Assembly: GCA_009774655.1 (NCBI GenBank)
Contig: VSOD01000119.1
Location: 1 to 10,022 of the forward strand
Direction: 5' to 3'
DNA: 10,022 nucleotides
DNA from: Lachnospiraceae bacterium
GTDB lineage: Bacteria > Bacillota_A > Clostridia > Lachnospirales > Lachnospiraceae
How positions within the stretch are numbered: position 1 is the first letter of the stretch; each line of letters opens with the position of its first letter. This document shows, piece by piece, positions 1 to 7,062 of the stretch. The notes under the pieces are model-generated. The model worked only from the letters and a program-made list of their open reading frames with translations, searched no databases and was not told the origin of the DNA. Made by a program: the position numbers and the translations under genes.

Positions 1-2
1 CT

Positions 3-794
3 CCATATATAGTAAACGACATAGCAGATGATTGTGGCTATACGACAGGAACAGAGAGGAAGGAATGTGGGGCTGAGGAAGCGAAGGCAGGAGGAAGCTA
101 CAGCTATCTCAAACAGTTTGCCACAAGCCGTCTGGCCGGCCTGTATGAACTTTTCAGCCGGGCGAATACAAGACTTGCCAGGAACCAGAATTATCTGGAG
201 GGCAGGGAGCTGATGGAGAATAACGGGATGAATCCCAGCGGAAGCTGTTACTATAACGCTGACTGGTATTATGCGTGTGAGGAGATGCAGGAGCTGTTTC
301 GGGAGACGGCGAATGAGCTGGCTGACGAGTATGGAGCAGAGCATGTGGATTTCAAGTATGTGGAGGAGAACACCAGATTTACACTGGACGGCGGCATCAC
401 CTACAATGGCGTGTGGGAGGCTGCGAAGTGGCAGATCAACGCGGACGGGATGTTTACGGGCAGTTTTATAGATAAGGATATGGCACCGCCGAAAGGATTC
501 GTATATTGCAGTACCGGGTATTACTGGAGTGGAAAGGGCGATCTGGAAGGAATCCGGGATCAGATTCTGAGTAAGAGGAAAAACTACTCGTCCAGAATGT
601 ATCTTATGATGTCTGCCGGGAATGTGCCGGCGGGAAGCAGCCTGTTTTTGGACTTGAAGTATGGTGACAACTCTGACAGCTGGAAGCAGGGGGATACCAG
701 TAAAGCGGCAATCGCTTTTCTGAAAAATTTCGGCATGCGCTGGAACTTCGACGGGAGCCGGTTTGAGTTTATGTTTGCCGGCGGAGCTGCATGA
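3..794 (+). CDS. Unrecognised protein, 5' end outside window
   Basis: The reading frame ending with TGA at 792-794 stays open to the left edge (frame beginning at base 3), giving at least 263 residues. No ATG, GTG or TTG codon occurs in frame before ATG 213, so the true start is probably left of the window. The alternative is ATG 213, which has a GGAGGG 10 nt upstream (197-202) and gives 193 residues. I favour the longer form because the translation at 90-212 looks protein-like (YSYLKQFATSRLAGLYELF). The protein is rich in Tyr, Trp and Phe (YYNADWYYACEEM near the ATG-213 start; later YCSTGYYWSGKGD and MRWNFDGSRFEFMF). I see no membrane helix in the visible part and no catalytic motif I can name. 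A strong promoter begins 10 nt after the stop, so this gene is transcriptionally separate from hisS. I cannot assign a family or function. Confidence 0.6.
   Translation, partial: PYIVNDIADDCGYTTGTERKECGAEEAKAGGSYSYLKQFATSRLAGLYELFSRANTRLARNQNYLEGRELMENNGMNPSGSCYYNADWYYACEEMQELFRETANELADEYGAEHVDFKYVEENTRFTLDGGITYNGVWEAAKWQINADGMFTGSFIDKDMAPPKGFVYCSTGYYWSGKGDLEGIRDQILSKRKNYSSRMYLMMSAGNVPAGSSLFLDLKYGDNSDSWKQGDTSKAAIAFLKNFGMRWNFDGSRFEFMFAGGAA
8..23 (+). repeat. 16-nt repeat, copy 1 (TATAGTAAACGACATA)
   Basis: This 16-mer recurs exactly at 4891-4906. The first six bases (TATAGT) resemble a -10 hexamer, but there is no room left of it in the window to check a -35 box. It lies inside the open frame of the first gene, where it reads IVNDI. 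It may be a promoter element or chance. Confidence 0.4.
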
Positions 795-804
795 AATCTT
801 TTCC

Positions 805-833
805 TTGAAAATCGCAGACAAACAGTGTAGAAT
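805..833 (+). promoter_or_regulatory. Sigma-A-type promoter for hisS
   Basis: TTGAAA (805-810) and TAGAAT (828-833) are separated by exactly 17 nt. Each matches the consensus hexamer at five of six positions. It sits 10 nt after the upstream stop codon and would start transcription near 840, leaving a leader of about 225 nt before hisS. Confidence 0.65.
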
Positions 834-1065
834 CATACAGGTAACGGTATCTGCCGGTTTATCTGCCGGATAAGGCGGCGAAACTGCCGGAAGAAAAAAG
901 AAGGCGGTTAAGGGCGGATACAAAGGAAGATGGAATGGTGGTCTGCATCATCAGAAAGAATACAGGGAAGCGGTTTGTGCATCGTATATCTGAATGGCGC
1001 TGCTGTTTGTGGCGCGGCAGACAGGAGCGGTGACGGCGGCAAACGCTTCGGAATGGAAGGAAACT
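834..1065 (+). other. Long untranslated leader of hisS
   Basis: About 230 nt between the promoter and the chosen hisS start hold no convincing gene. The heptamer CTGCCGG occurs three times in 40 nt (851-857, 863-869, 884-890). CTGCC (851-855) can pair with GGCGG (874-878, one G-U), and TTATC (859-863) with GATAA (869-873), which gives a compact stem-loop. Downstream the leader is purine-rich. Leaders of this length before tRNA synthetase genes in Firmicutes are often T-boxes, but I find neither the conserved T-box core sequence nor a terminator with a U-run, so this is recorded only as a structured leader of unknown role. Confidence 0.35.
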
Positions 1066-2328
1066 ATGGCACTCAGTAAGAAACCGATAACCGGAATGAA
1101 GGATATACTGCCGGAGGAAATGGAGATCCGGGACTATGTGATCGGCGTGATCAAGGAAACCTATAGAAATTTTGGCTTTACTTCGATCGAGACGCCCTGC
1201 GTGGAGAATCTTGCGAACCTGAACTGCAAGGCGGGAGGCGAGAATGAGAAGCTGATCTTCAAGATATTGAAGCGGGGTGAGAAGCTGCGTCTTCAGGAGG
1301 CACACGGTGAGGACGATCTGGTGGACGGCGGTCTGCGCTACGATCTTACGGTTCCTCTTGTGAGGTATTATGCTAACCACGCCAATGAGCTGCCGGCGCC
1401 TTTTAAGGCATTGCAGATCGGTAATGTCTGGCGTGCGGACAGGCCTCAGCGCGGCCGCTATCGTCAGTTTATGCAGTGCGATATCGACATTCTGGGGGAA
1501 GCGGGTAATCTGGCGGAGATCGAGCTGATTCTTGCCACGACCACGACTCTGGGAAGACTGGGATTTCGGAATTTTAACATCCGCATCAATGACCGGCAGA
1601 TCCTGAAAGCGATGGCGTCATACAGCGGGTTTGCAGAGGAAGACTATGATCAGATCTTTATCATTCTGGATAAGATGGACAAGATTGGTACGGAAGGGGT
1701 GCAGTCCGAGCTGATGGAGGCCGGTTTTCCGGAGGAAAGCGTGAAGCGTTATATGGAGCTTTATCGGGGACTGGAAGAGACCGACGATGCACTCTCTTAT
1801 ATTGCCGGGAAGCTGGAACAGGTGCTGCCTGCGGGTGTTATGGAGAGTTTCCGGGAGATCATCGACAGTGTGGAGGCGACGAAAGGGGATTTCTTTAAGT
1901 TGGTGTTTGATCCTGCTCTGGTGCGGGGGATGTCCTATTATACGGGTACGATCTTCGAGATCGACATGCCGGAATTCGGCGGCAGCTGCGGGGGCGGCGG
2001 CAGATATGACGGGATGGTCGGCAAGTTTACCGGACATGATGTGCCGGCCTGTGGATTTTCCATCGGTTTTGAAAGAATCATCCTGCTGCTTTTGGAGAGC
2101 GGATTTAAAGTGCCGGGTAAAGGCAGGAAGATTGCTTACCTGCTGGAGAAGGGGCTGTCTTCTGACAGATTGTGCAGGGTGATGGCACAGGCGCAGCAGG
2201 AGCGGGAGAGCGGCAATCAGATTCTGGTGGCGCGTATGAACAAAAATAAGAAGTTCCAGAAGGAACAGCTTACTGCCCAGGGGTATGAGGAGTTCAAGGA
2301 GTTTTATCGTGAGGAACTCAGGAGATAG
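1066..2328 (+). CDS. hisS: Histidine--tRNA ligase
   Basis: Charges tRNA(His) with histidine using ATP; a cytosolic class II synthetase. The 420-residue protein shows the HisRS catalytic core in order: motif 1 region with GMKDILP (10-16), RYDLTVPLVRY (91-101), motif 2 with WRADRPQRGRYRQF (122-135), the histidine-binding signature LVRGMSYYTG (285-294), a glycine-rich GGGGRYD (309-315) and motif 3 GFSIGFER (330-337). These features argue for an active synthetase and against HisZ, the non-catalytic paralogue. The C-terminal part (about 355-420) is short and does not show the usual TGEQ-type ending of the HisRS anticodon-binding domain; I recall similar tails in Lachnospiraceae HisRS. ATG 1066 was chosen because AAGGAA lies just upstream and the protein then begins like other family members; an in-frame ATG at 994 lacks a ribosome binding site. 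Confidence 0.95.
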   Translation: MALSKKPITGMKDILPEEMEIRDYVIGVIKETYRNFGFTSIETPCVENLANLNCKAGGENEKLIFKILKRGEKLRLQEAHGEDDLVDGGLRYDLTVPLVRYYANHANELPAPFKALQIGNVWRADRPQRGRYRQFMQCDIDILGEAGNLAEIELILATTTTLGRLGFRNFNIRINDRQILKAMASYSGFAEEDYDQIFIILDKMDKIGTEGVQSELMEAGFPEESVKRYMELYRGLEETDDALSYIAGKLEQVLPAGVMESFREIIDSVEATKGDFFKLVFDPALVRGMSYYTGTIFEIDMPEFGGSCGGGGRYDGMVGKFTGHDVPACGFSIGFERIILLLLESGFKVPGKGRKIAYLLEKGLSSDRLCRVMAQAQQERESGNQILVARMNKNKKFQKEQLTAQGYEEFKEFYREELRR

Positions 2329-2361
2329 GCAGAGGCTGATTATGTGAGAGGAGCGTTTTCT

Positions 2362-2604
2362 ATGAATATACAGAATCCGGCGGCCCTTTTCCAGATAATG
2401 AATCTTTGGAGCCGTTTTCAGAAGAATCATCCAAAATTTCCGAAGTTTCTGTCGGCAGTGGTACAGAACGGGATCAGGGAAGGCAGCATCATAGAGATCA
2501 AGGTGACGACTGCCGAGGGAGAGAGTTTTGACTCGAATCTGAAGATTACGGCCGATGATATGGATATGATCAGGCAGCTTAAAAATATGTCTTTCAATAA
2601 ATAA
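2362..2604 (+). CDS. Small hypothetical protein downstream of hisS
   Basis: An 80-residue protein beginning MNIQNPAALFQIMNLW. The start at ATG 2362 is set by GAGGAG at 2348-2353, 8 nt upstream; a longer in-frame start near 2344 has no such site. The first third is basic and aromatic (WSRFQKNHPKFPKF, about 17-30). The rest looks like a small alpha/beta unit (EGSIIEIKVTTAEG, then ITADDMDMIRQL). There is no signal peptide, membrane helix or cysteine motif. It starts 33 nt after hisS, precedes a strong terminator, and so is probably co-transcribed with hisS. I recognise only a general resemblance to short conserved Lachnospiraceae proteins and assign no function. Confidence 0.8.
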   Translation: MNIQNPAALFQIMNLWSRFQKNHPKFPKFLSAVVQNGIREGSIIEIKVTTAEGESFDSNLKITADDMDMIRQLKNMSFNK

Positions 2605-2639
2605 CCGGGACAGAAGAAAAAGATGTGTCGGAGCGCAGG

Positions 2640-2672
2640 AGTTACCTTTCGAAAAGATAAGGTAACTTTTTT
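2640..2672 (+). terminator. Rho-independent terminator of the hisS operon
   Basis: A perfect 9-bp stem, AGTTACCTT (2640-2648) with AAGGTAACT (2659-2667), encloses a 10-nt loop and runs into six T residues (2667-2672). It lies 36 nt after the small hypothetical gene and separates the hisS unit from the transporter gene. Confidence 0.9.
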
Positions 2673-2728
2673 GCGGCTGTTACGAATTCCATGTATGACA
2701 TCGGATATAGAAAGGTGTGTTTATCAAA

Positions 2729-3676
2729 ATGACAGGATATACGTTAAGACAATCATGCATACTGTTTCTCACGGCGCTCATCTGGGGTGTGGCGTTCGTG
2801 GCGCAGAGTGCTGGGATGGAATATCTGGGGCCTTTTACCTATAATGGGGTAAGGTCCGTGCTGGGCGGCCTGGTGCTGCTGCCATGTATTGCGCTTCTTG
2901 GCAGGATACAGGGGCAGTCCGGGGCGGAAACAGGCAGTATACAGGATCGGAACCAAAATGGGCAGGGACAGGAAGACGGGGCGGCAGGCAGAAAACAGCT
3001 GTTGACAGGCGGTTTGTGCTGCGGGATCGTTCTGTTTGTGGCCAGTAATTTCCAGCAGTTTGGTATTCAGTATACGACGGTAGGAAAGGCCGGGTTTATC
3101 ACGGCTATGTACATAGTGATCGTGCCGCTGCTGGGTCTTTTGGTGCACAGGAAAGTGGGCCTGCAGGTATGGATCGGTGTACTTTTCGGCATTGCCGGAT
3201 TGTATCTGCTGTGTATGAAGGACAGCTTTCGGCTGGAGAAGGGAGACGCGCTGGTGCTGGTCTGCGCTTTTATTTTTTCACTGCATATTCTGGTGATCGA
3301 TCACTTTTCACAGAAGGTGGACGGTGTCAAAATGTCCTGTATCCAGTTCTGGGTCTGCGGTATTCTGTCGCTGCTGTGCAGCTTTGTCTTTGAGACGCCT
3401 AACCTGCAGAATATACTGGCGGCGTGGATGCCTGTCTGCTATGGCGGTATCCTGTCCTGCGGGGTGGCTTATACACTGCAGATCATTGGACAGAAGGGGA
3501 TGAATCCGACGGTGGCCTCCCTGATCCTGAGTCTGGAGTCGGTAGTGGCGGTGGTGGCAGGCTTTTTGATCCTCGGACAGTCCATGAGCCGCAGGGAACT
3601 GTTCGGATGCCTGATGATGGTGCTGGCCATCATGTCGGCGCAGCTGCCCGAACGCAAAGAAACAGGGGAATCCTGA
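2729..3676 (+). CDS. EamA/DMT-superfamily transporter
   Basis: A 315-residue inner-membrane protein of the drug/metabolite transporter superfamily; the family exports or takes up amino acids, metabolites or drugs, and the substrate cannot be read from sequence. The N-terminus shows the family signature LIWGVAFVAQSAGMEYLGPF followed by NGVRSVLGG. Two EamA repeats with about ten hydrophobic segments are visible; the second half includes YTLQIIGQKGMNPTVASLIL and ESVVAVVAGFLILGQ, as expected. A roughly 33-residue polar stretch rich in Gln, Gly and Asp (about residues 58-90) interrupts the first repeat and is a likely hydrophilic loop. ATG 2729 has AAAGGTG 11 nt upstream; the alternative GTG at 2717 overlaps that site. 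The gene begins 56 nt after the terminator and appears to stand alone; no terminator is visible after it. Confidence 0.9.
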   Translation: MTGYTLRQSCILFLTALIWGVAFVAQSAGMEYLGPFTYNGVRSVLGGLVLLPCIALLGRIQGQSGAETGSIQDRNQNGQGQEDGAAGRKQLLTGGLCCGIVLFVASNFQQFGIQYTTVGKAGFITAMYIVIVPLLGLLVHRKVGLQVWIGVLFGIAGLYLLCMKDSFRLEKGDALVLVCAFIFSLHILVIDHFSQKVDGVKMSCIQFWVCGILSLLCSFVFETPNLQNILAAWMPVCYGGILSCGVAYTLQIIGQKGMNPTVASLILSLESVVAVVAGFLILGQSMSRRELFGCLMMVLAIMSAQLPERKETGES

Positions 3677-3797
3677 TGCGTGAAACTGCAAAGTTATCGG
3701 CATGTACTACGTACTCAATGCTCATGCAGCGGGGGCAGGGCACCGTGAACCGTAACCTGCGGTAAGCATAGTGGGCATGACAGGCATGGATTTCGGA

Positions 3798-3826
3798 TTG
3801 GCAGAACGGATATAATTTGCTATACT
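3798..3826 (+). promoter_or_regulatory. Sigma-A-type promoter for the SseB-family gene
   Basis: TTGGCA (3798-3803) and TATACT (3821-3826) are spaced by 17 nt, each one mismatch from consensus. A TATAAT also occurs inside the spacer at 3811-3816. It lies about 70 nt before ATG 3899 in a stretch without other credible genes. Confidence 0.7.
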
Positions 3827-3898
3827 GGGTGAGGAACACGGTGCAGGACAGCAGGAATGAAAGAAACAACAGCACAGTAATAAGAATGGAGAGTCGAG

Positions 3899-4849
3899 AT
3901 GGCGGAGAACAGACTGGATAATACGAAACTGGAAGCGGCGATAGAGGAATTTGTGAAGGACAGGCAGAAAGATAAGTACGCCAATATCATGGAACTTCTG
4001 GAAAAGTCGATGGTACTGGTGCCGACACTGGCGCCGCAGGGAATGGACAGGGAAGCGCAGAAAATGATGCAGGAGGGCAGGCAGGTTCAGGTGCCAAAAG
4101 ATGCGAAGATCATGCCCTGTCTGCTGCGCAGGGATGACGGCGGACAGGTATTTCCGATCTACACGTCACTGCCGCAGATTCCCAAGGATAAGAAGAGCCC
4201 GGCAGTGCTTGCCATGCCCTTTTTTTCCTGTGTGGCAATGGTGATGGGAAACCGGGATAAAGTTGAGGCGATGGTGATCAATCCTTTCACGCACAATGTG
4301 GTGATGCCGAAGGAAATTCTGGAGATTGCAGAGAAGCGCAGGAACGCAGTGCAGCAGACGAAGACGGTGAAGATGACAGAAAAACAGTTCCAGGAGCTGG
4401 TGCACAACCGCGTGGCGATGTATCTTTTGCCGAAATATCTGTTTGCGCAGAAGGAAGAGGGATTAAAGAGCCTGCAGAAGGAAGAGGGAGAGCTTATCAT
4501 ACAGTTCTACAAAGAAGTGTATCCGGAAGGGAAGAAGGATGCCGTGGCGGCAGGACCGGATGACTTCTCGGTGATGACGCTGAATCTGACGGACAATATG
4601 CAGATGAACAGGGTGGACATGCCGGCGGAGACGGTGAAGAAGAAGGGTATGTGTTATCGTGTGTATGCCGTGTGGCTGCGGGACAGGCAGGAAATGCTTT
4701 ATTATACGTTTGAAAATACCGAAGAAGGGAAGTATATCGGCAGGATCCTGCCGGACGGAAAGCATGAGCTGATCGAGGCGGCGCCGGATAACGGGGCGGA
4801 GATTGAGGCGGTCATGAATCTGGCAAAAGCAGCGGCACAGGCGGAATAG
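3899..4849 (+). CDS. SseB-family protein
   Basis: A 316-residue soluble protein. The N-terminal third (LEAAIEEFVKDRQ at 11-23, then MELLEKSMVLVPTLAP at 31-46 and IPKDKKSPAVLAMPFFSC at 94-111) matches my knowledge of the SseB N-terminal domain: a helix, a strand, then a segment on use of a threshold or cap value. The family is named after E. coli enhanced serine sensitivity protein B, and its biochemical role is unresolved. The middle (about 140-200) is helical and charged. The C-terminal third contains YRVYAVWLRDRQEMLYYTFEN, like the second SseB domain, shown here in pieces: YRVYAVWLRD and LYYTFENTEEG. No signal peptide or membrane helix is seen. GGAGAG (3888-3893) lies 5 nt before the ATG. 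A promoter precedes it, and the phosphatase gene follows after a 96-nt gap. Confidence 0.75.
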   Translation: MAENRLDNTKLEAAIEEFVKDRQKDKYANIMELLEKSMVLVPTLAPQGMDREAQKMMQEGRQVQVPKDAKIMPCLLRRDDGGQVFPIYTSLPQIPKDKKSPAVLAMPFFSCVAMVMGNRDKVEAMVINPFTHNVVMPKEILEIAEKRRNAVQQTKTVKMTEKQFQELVHNRVAMYLLPKYLFAQKEEGLKSLQKEEGELIIQFYKEVYPEGKKDAVAAGPDDFSVMTLNLTDNMQMNRVDMPAETVKKKGMCYRVYAVWLRDRQEMLYYTFENTEEGKYIGRILPDGKHELIEAAPDNGAEIEAVMNLAKAAAQAE

Positions 4850-4890
4850 ACAGCCGTTACGGTGAGCAGCCGGAAGCTGTGAATGATAAG

Positions 4891-4906
4891 TATAGTAAAC
4901 GACATA
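4891..4906 (+). repeat. 16-nt repeat, copy 2 (TATAGTAAACGACATA)
   Basis: Exact second copy of bases 8-23, placed 40 nt before the phosphatase start. TATAGT (4891-4896) could serve as a -10 box, but the bases 17 nt upstream (4868-4873, AGCCGG) are not a -35 box. The nine-base core ATAGTAAAC also occurs on the minus strand at 6942-6934, inside the promoter region of the CNNM gene. Confidence 0.4.
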
Positions 4907-4945
4907 ACCGGAATAGAAATAGAAGAAGCGGGAGAGGGAAGTGCA

Positions 4946-5614
4946 ATGACAAAGACGATCGTTTTTGATCTGGACGGGACTTTATTGAATACGCTGGAGG
5001 ACCTGACGGACAGTGTCAATCATGCGATGCGGCAGTTTCATCTGCCGGAGCACAGCATCGAGGAGATCAGAACTTACGTGGGCAACGGTGCGGCGAAGCT
5101 GATCGAGCGCGCTATACCGGAGGGGACAAAGAATGCTGCATACGATAAGATCCTGGAGACGTTCCGGCAGCATTATCAGCTGCATTGTGAAGATAAGACC
5201 GGCCCTTACGACGGTGTGCTGGAGATGCTGGCGCAGTTAAAACAGGAGGGCTATCGTATGGCGATCGTCTCCAATAAGCCGGACGGGGCAGTCAAACAGC
5301 TTTTTCACAAATATTTCAGTGCGTATGTGGAGGCGGCCGTGGGTGAGCATCCCGGAGCAATGAAAAAGCCGGCGCCCGATATGGTTCATCAGGCGCTGGC
5401 CGAATTGATGTCAGATGTGTCTCACGCAGTTTATGTGGGAGATTCCGAGGTGGATCTGCAGACCGCAGCCAACGTGCCCATGCCCTGCATCAGCGTGCTG
5501 TGGGGCTTCCGGACAGAAGAAGAACTTCTTGCGGCGGGCGCTGTCCGGGAGAATATGATCAGGACTCCGCAGGCGCTTCTTCCGTATCTGCTTCGTCTTC
5601 CGCAGGCAGAGTGA
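4946..5614 (+). CDS. HAD-family phosphatase, phosphoglycolate-phosphatase-like
   Basis: A 222-residue cytosolic hydrolase of the haloacid dehalogenase superfamily. Motif I is FDLDGT with D8 as nucleophile and D10 as acid/base; motif II is S109 in IVSNKP; motif III is K141 in KKPAPD; motif IV is YVGDSEVD (163-170), whose acidic residues bind Mg. The helical cap between about 15 and 85 (LEDLTDSVNHAM, YVGNGAAKLIERA) is of the C1 type found in phosphoglycolate phosphatase (Gph) and pyrophosphatase PpaX; the exact substrate is not certain. ATG 4946 was chosen because GGAGAGGG lies just upstream and the protein then starts with TIVFDLDGT. An in-frame ATG at 4883 would add 21 residues rich in ATA codons that lack family resemblance. 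The last 56 nt overlap the end of the opposite-strand CNNM gene. Confidence 0.9.
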   Translation: MTKTIVFDLDGTLLNTLEDLTDSVNHAMRQFHLPEHSIEEIRTYVGNGAAKLIERAIPEGTKNAAYDKILETFRQHYQLHCEDKTGPYDGVLEMLAQLKQEGYRMAIVSNKPDGAVKQLFHKYFSAYVEAAVGEHPGAMKKPAPDMVHQALAELMSDVSHAVYVGDSEVDLQTAANVPMPCISVLWGFRTEEELLAAGAVRENMIRTPQALLPYLLRLPQAE

Positions 5615-6851
5615 TCAATACTTTCAGGATGCGGTTGTCTTCAATGCCGTCGGCCTGCAGGGTAATACCGTTCTCCAGCGTGATGGTTTCCTTATCCTGC
5701 GGCAGCCGCTCCAGCTTCTCGATGATCAGGCCGCCGACGGAATCATAATCTTCGGAATCCAGTTCGATGTCGAGGGCATCGTTGATGTCGTGGATCTTCA
5801 TGCTGCCCTCTACCAGATACTGGTCGTCGGCCAGCTGTTTGATCAGCTCTTCTTCATCCGCATCGTACTCGTCGCGGATCTCACCCACCAGCTCTTCGAT
5901 CATGTCTTCCATGGTGATCATACCTACCGTAGTGCCGTACTCACTCAGCACAAAAGCGATGCTCAGCGATTTCTCGCGGATTTCCACCAACAGGTTCGAT
6001 ACGCTCTTATATTCATATGTATAATAGGCTTCCCGCAGTATTTTCTTGATCTGGAATTTCTCTGTATCTTTTACAAGAATAAAATCCTTGATATTGACCA
6101 CGCCCACGATATGATCCGGGTCACCGTCATAGACCGGGATCCTGGTAAACATGGATGCCTGGAAAGTGGACAGCAGTTCCTGATAGGTGGCGTCTATGGG
6201 CACGGTGGTCATCTGAATGCGGGGGATCATGATATCCTTGGCGACCGTATCGCCGAAATCAAATATGTTATAGATCAGCTCCCGCTCCTCGGTCTCGATC
6301 ACGCCGCCCTCGTGGCTTACGTCCACATAGGTTTTAAGTTCTTTCTCTGTAATGCTGAAATTGTTGCCGTCGGAGCTGATGTGCAGCAGCCGCAGGATCC
6401 AGTTGGAGATCCGGTCGATCACGAAGATGACGGGGGTCAGGACGCTCATCAGCATACGGATGATGCCGCTGTAGAGCAGGGTGATCCGCTCGGCGTTCTG
6501 CATGGCCCAGGTCTTGGGGACGATCTCACCAAACATCAGGATGGTCAGGGTAAGTGCGCCGGTCATAAAGCCGACGGCGTGACTGCCCCAGGTTCTGATC
6601 GCAAATGTGGTAGCGACAGAAGATGCGGACAGGTTGACGATATTATTGCCGATCAAAACGGCGCTGAGCATTTTGCCATACTGATCCAGTATGCCCAGAA
6701 CTCTGATTGCTCCTTTGTTGTCTTCGCTGGCTAGTGTACGGAGGCGTACCCGGTTGACTGTCGAAAAAGATGTCTCGGCAGAAGAAAAAAATGCTGATAA
6801 CAGCACCAGAATCAATAACGATACAATTTGTATGACACCTGTGGTATCCAA
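5559..6851 (-). CDS. CNNM/CBS/CorC-domain membrane protein (hemolysin C-like)
   Basis: A 430-residue membrane protein of the CNNM/HlyC/CorC family, which is linked to Mg and other divalent cation handling; the hemolysin name is historical. Domains in order: a DUF21/CNNM membrane domain (about 1-170), beginning with a hydrophobic helix and the signature LSAFFSSAET, with GEIVPKTWA in its middle; an acidic linker; a CBS pair (about 190-320; MIPRIQMTTVPID, FTRIPVYDGD, VLSEYGTTVGMITMEDMIEE); and a C-terminal CorC_HlyC domain (about 340-425; VEGSMKIHDIND, SVGGLIIEKLERLP). The frame could start at GTG 6863, but AAGGAG runs directly into that codon. TTG 6851 has AGGAGTGA 8 nt upstream and gives an M-D-T-T-G start, so I prefer it. 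It is convergent with the phosphatase gene, overlapping it by 56 nt (5559-5614). Confidence 0.92.
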   Translation of the reverse strand: MDTTGVIQIVSLLILVLLSAFFSSAETSFSTVNRVRLRTLASEDNKGAIRVLGILDQYGKMLSAVLIGNNIVNLSASSVATTFAIRTWGSHAVGFMTGALTLTILMFGEIVPKTWAMQNAERITLLYSGIIRMLMSVLTPVIFVIDRISNWILRLLHISSDGNNFSITEKELKTYVDVSHEGGVIETEERELIYNIFDFGDTVAKDIMIPRIQMTTVPIDATYQELLSTFQASMFTRIPVYDGDPDHIVGVVNIKDFILVKDTEKFQIKKILREAYYTYEYKSVSNLLVEIREKSLSIAFVLSEYGTTVGMITMEDMIEELVGEIRDEYDADEEELIKQLADDQYLVEGSMKIHDINDALDIELDSEDYDSVGGLIIEKLERLPQDKETITLENGITLQADGIEDNRILKVLITLPAEDEADTEEAPAES

Positions 6852-6932
6852 TGAAATGTTCACTCCTTATACTATGTAATTAATGTGCGATGCTTTATGC
6901 AGCCCGCCAGGCGGCAGGTCGAGCATGATGTA

Positions 6933-6962
6933 AGTTTACTATGAAAACCAATAAAATGTCAA
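6933..6962 (-). promoter_or_regulatory. Promoter for the CNNM gene
   Basis: Read on the minus strand, a perfect TTGACA (6962-6957) is followed after 18 nt by TAAACT (6938-6933), a four-of-six match to the -10 consensus. Transcription would start near 6926 and leave a leader of about 75 nt. That leader holds a short GC hairpin, CCGCC/GGCGG around 6911, near the middle of the leader. The core ATAGTAAAC shared with the 16-nt repeats overlaps the -10 box. Confidence 0.6.
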
Positions 6963-7062
6963 GTTTTTCCGCGGGACCGAATATATATAAATATCCGATT
7001 TGAGAAGCTGGTGGCAATACGGTTTCTTCATCAAGTAAATCTGCACAGACAATGGAGGGAAT

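Noticed and set aside
28..213. 61-codon frame at the left edge
   Set aside because: It is Arg-rich and overlaps the better-supported frame that runs from base 3 to 794.
994..1065. N-terminal extension of HisRS from ATG 994
   Set aside because: There is no ribosome binding site before 994, and the added 24 residues do not resemble HisRS; ATG 1066 has a good site and gives the family N-terminus.
900..1065. T-box riboswitch in the hisS leader
   Set aside because: GGTGGTCTGC near 937 and GTGGCGCGG near 1009 only loosely resemble the T-box core, and no terminator with a T-run is present.
1618..2430. Long minus-strand open frame (270 codons)
   Set aside because: It is antisense to hisS and the following small gene, with His/Leu/Arg-rich composition and no recognisable domain.
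3677..3797. Terminator for the transporter gene and CATG-containing repeats
   Set aside because: CATG occurs four times and GGCATG twice within 15 nt, but no stem with a T-tract could be built, and the repeats are short enough to be chance.
4883..4945. Longer N-terminus for the HAD phosphatase
   Set aside because: The 21 extra codons contain several ATA codons unlike the rest of the gene, and the ribosome binding site and motif I both favour ATG 4946.
5790..6734. Long plus-strand open frame (314 codons), rich in His, Asp and Gly
   Set aside because: It lies entirely antisense to the well-supported CNNM gene, has no ribosome binding site and low-complexity composition typical of a shadow frame.
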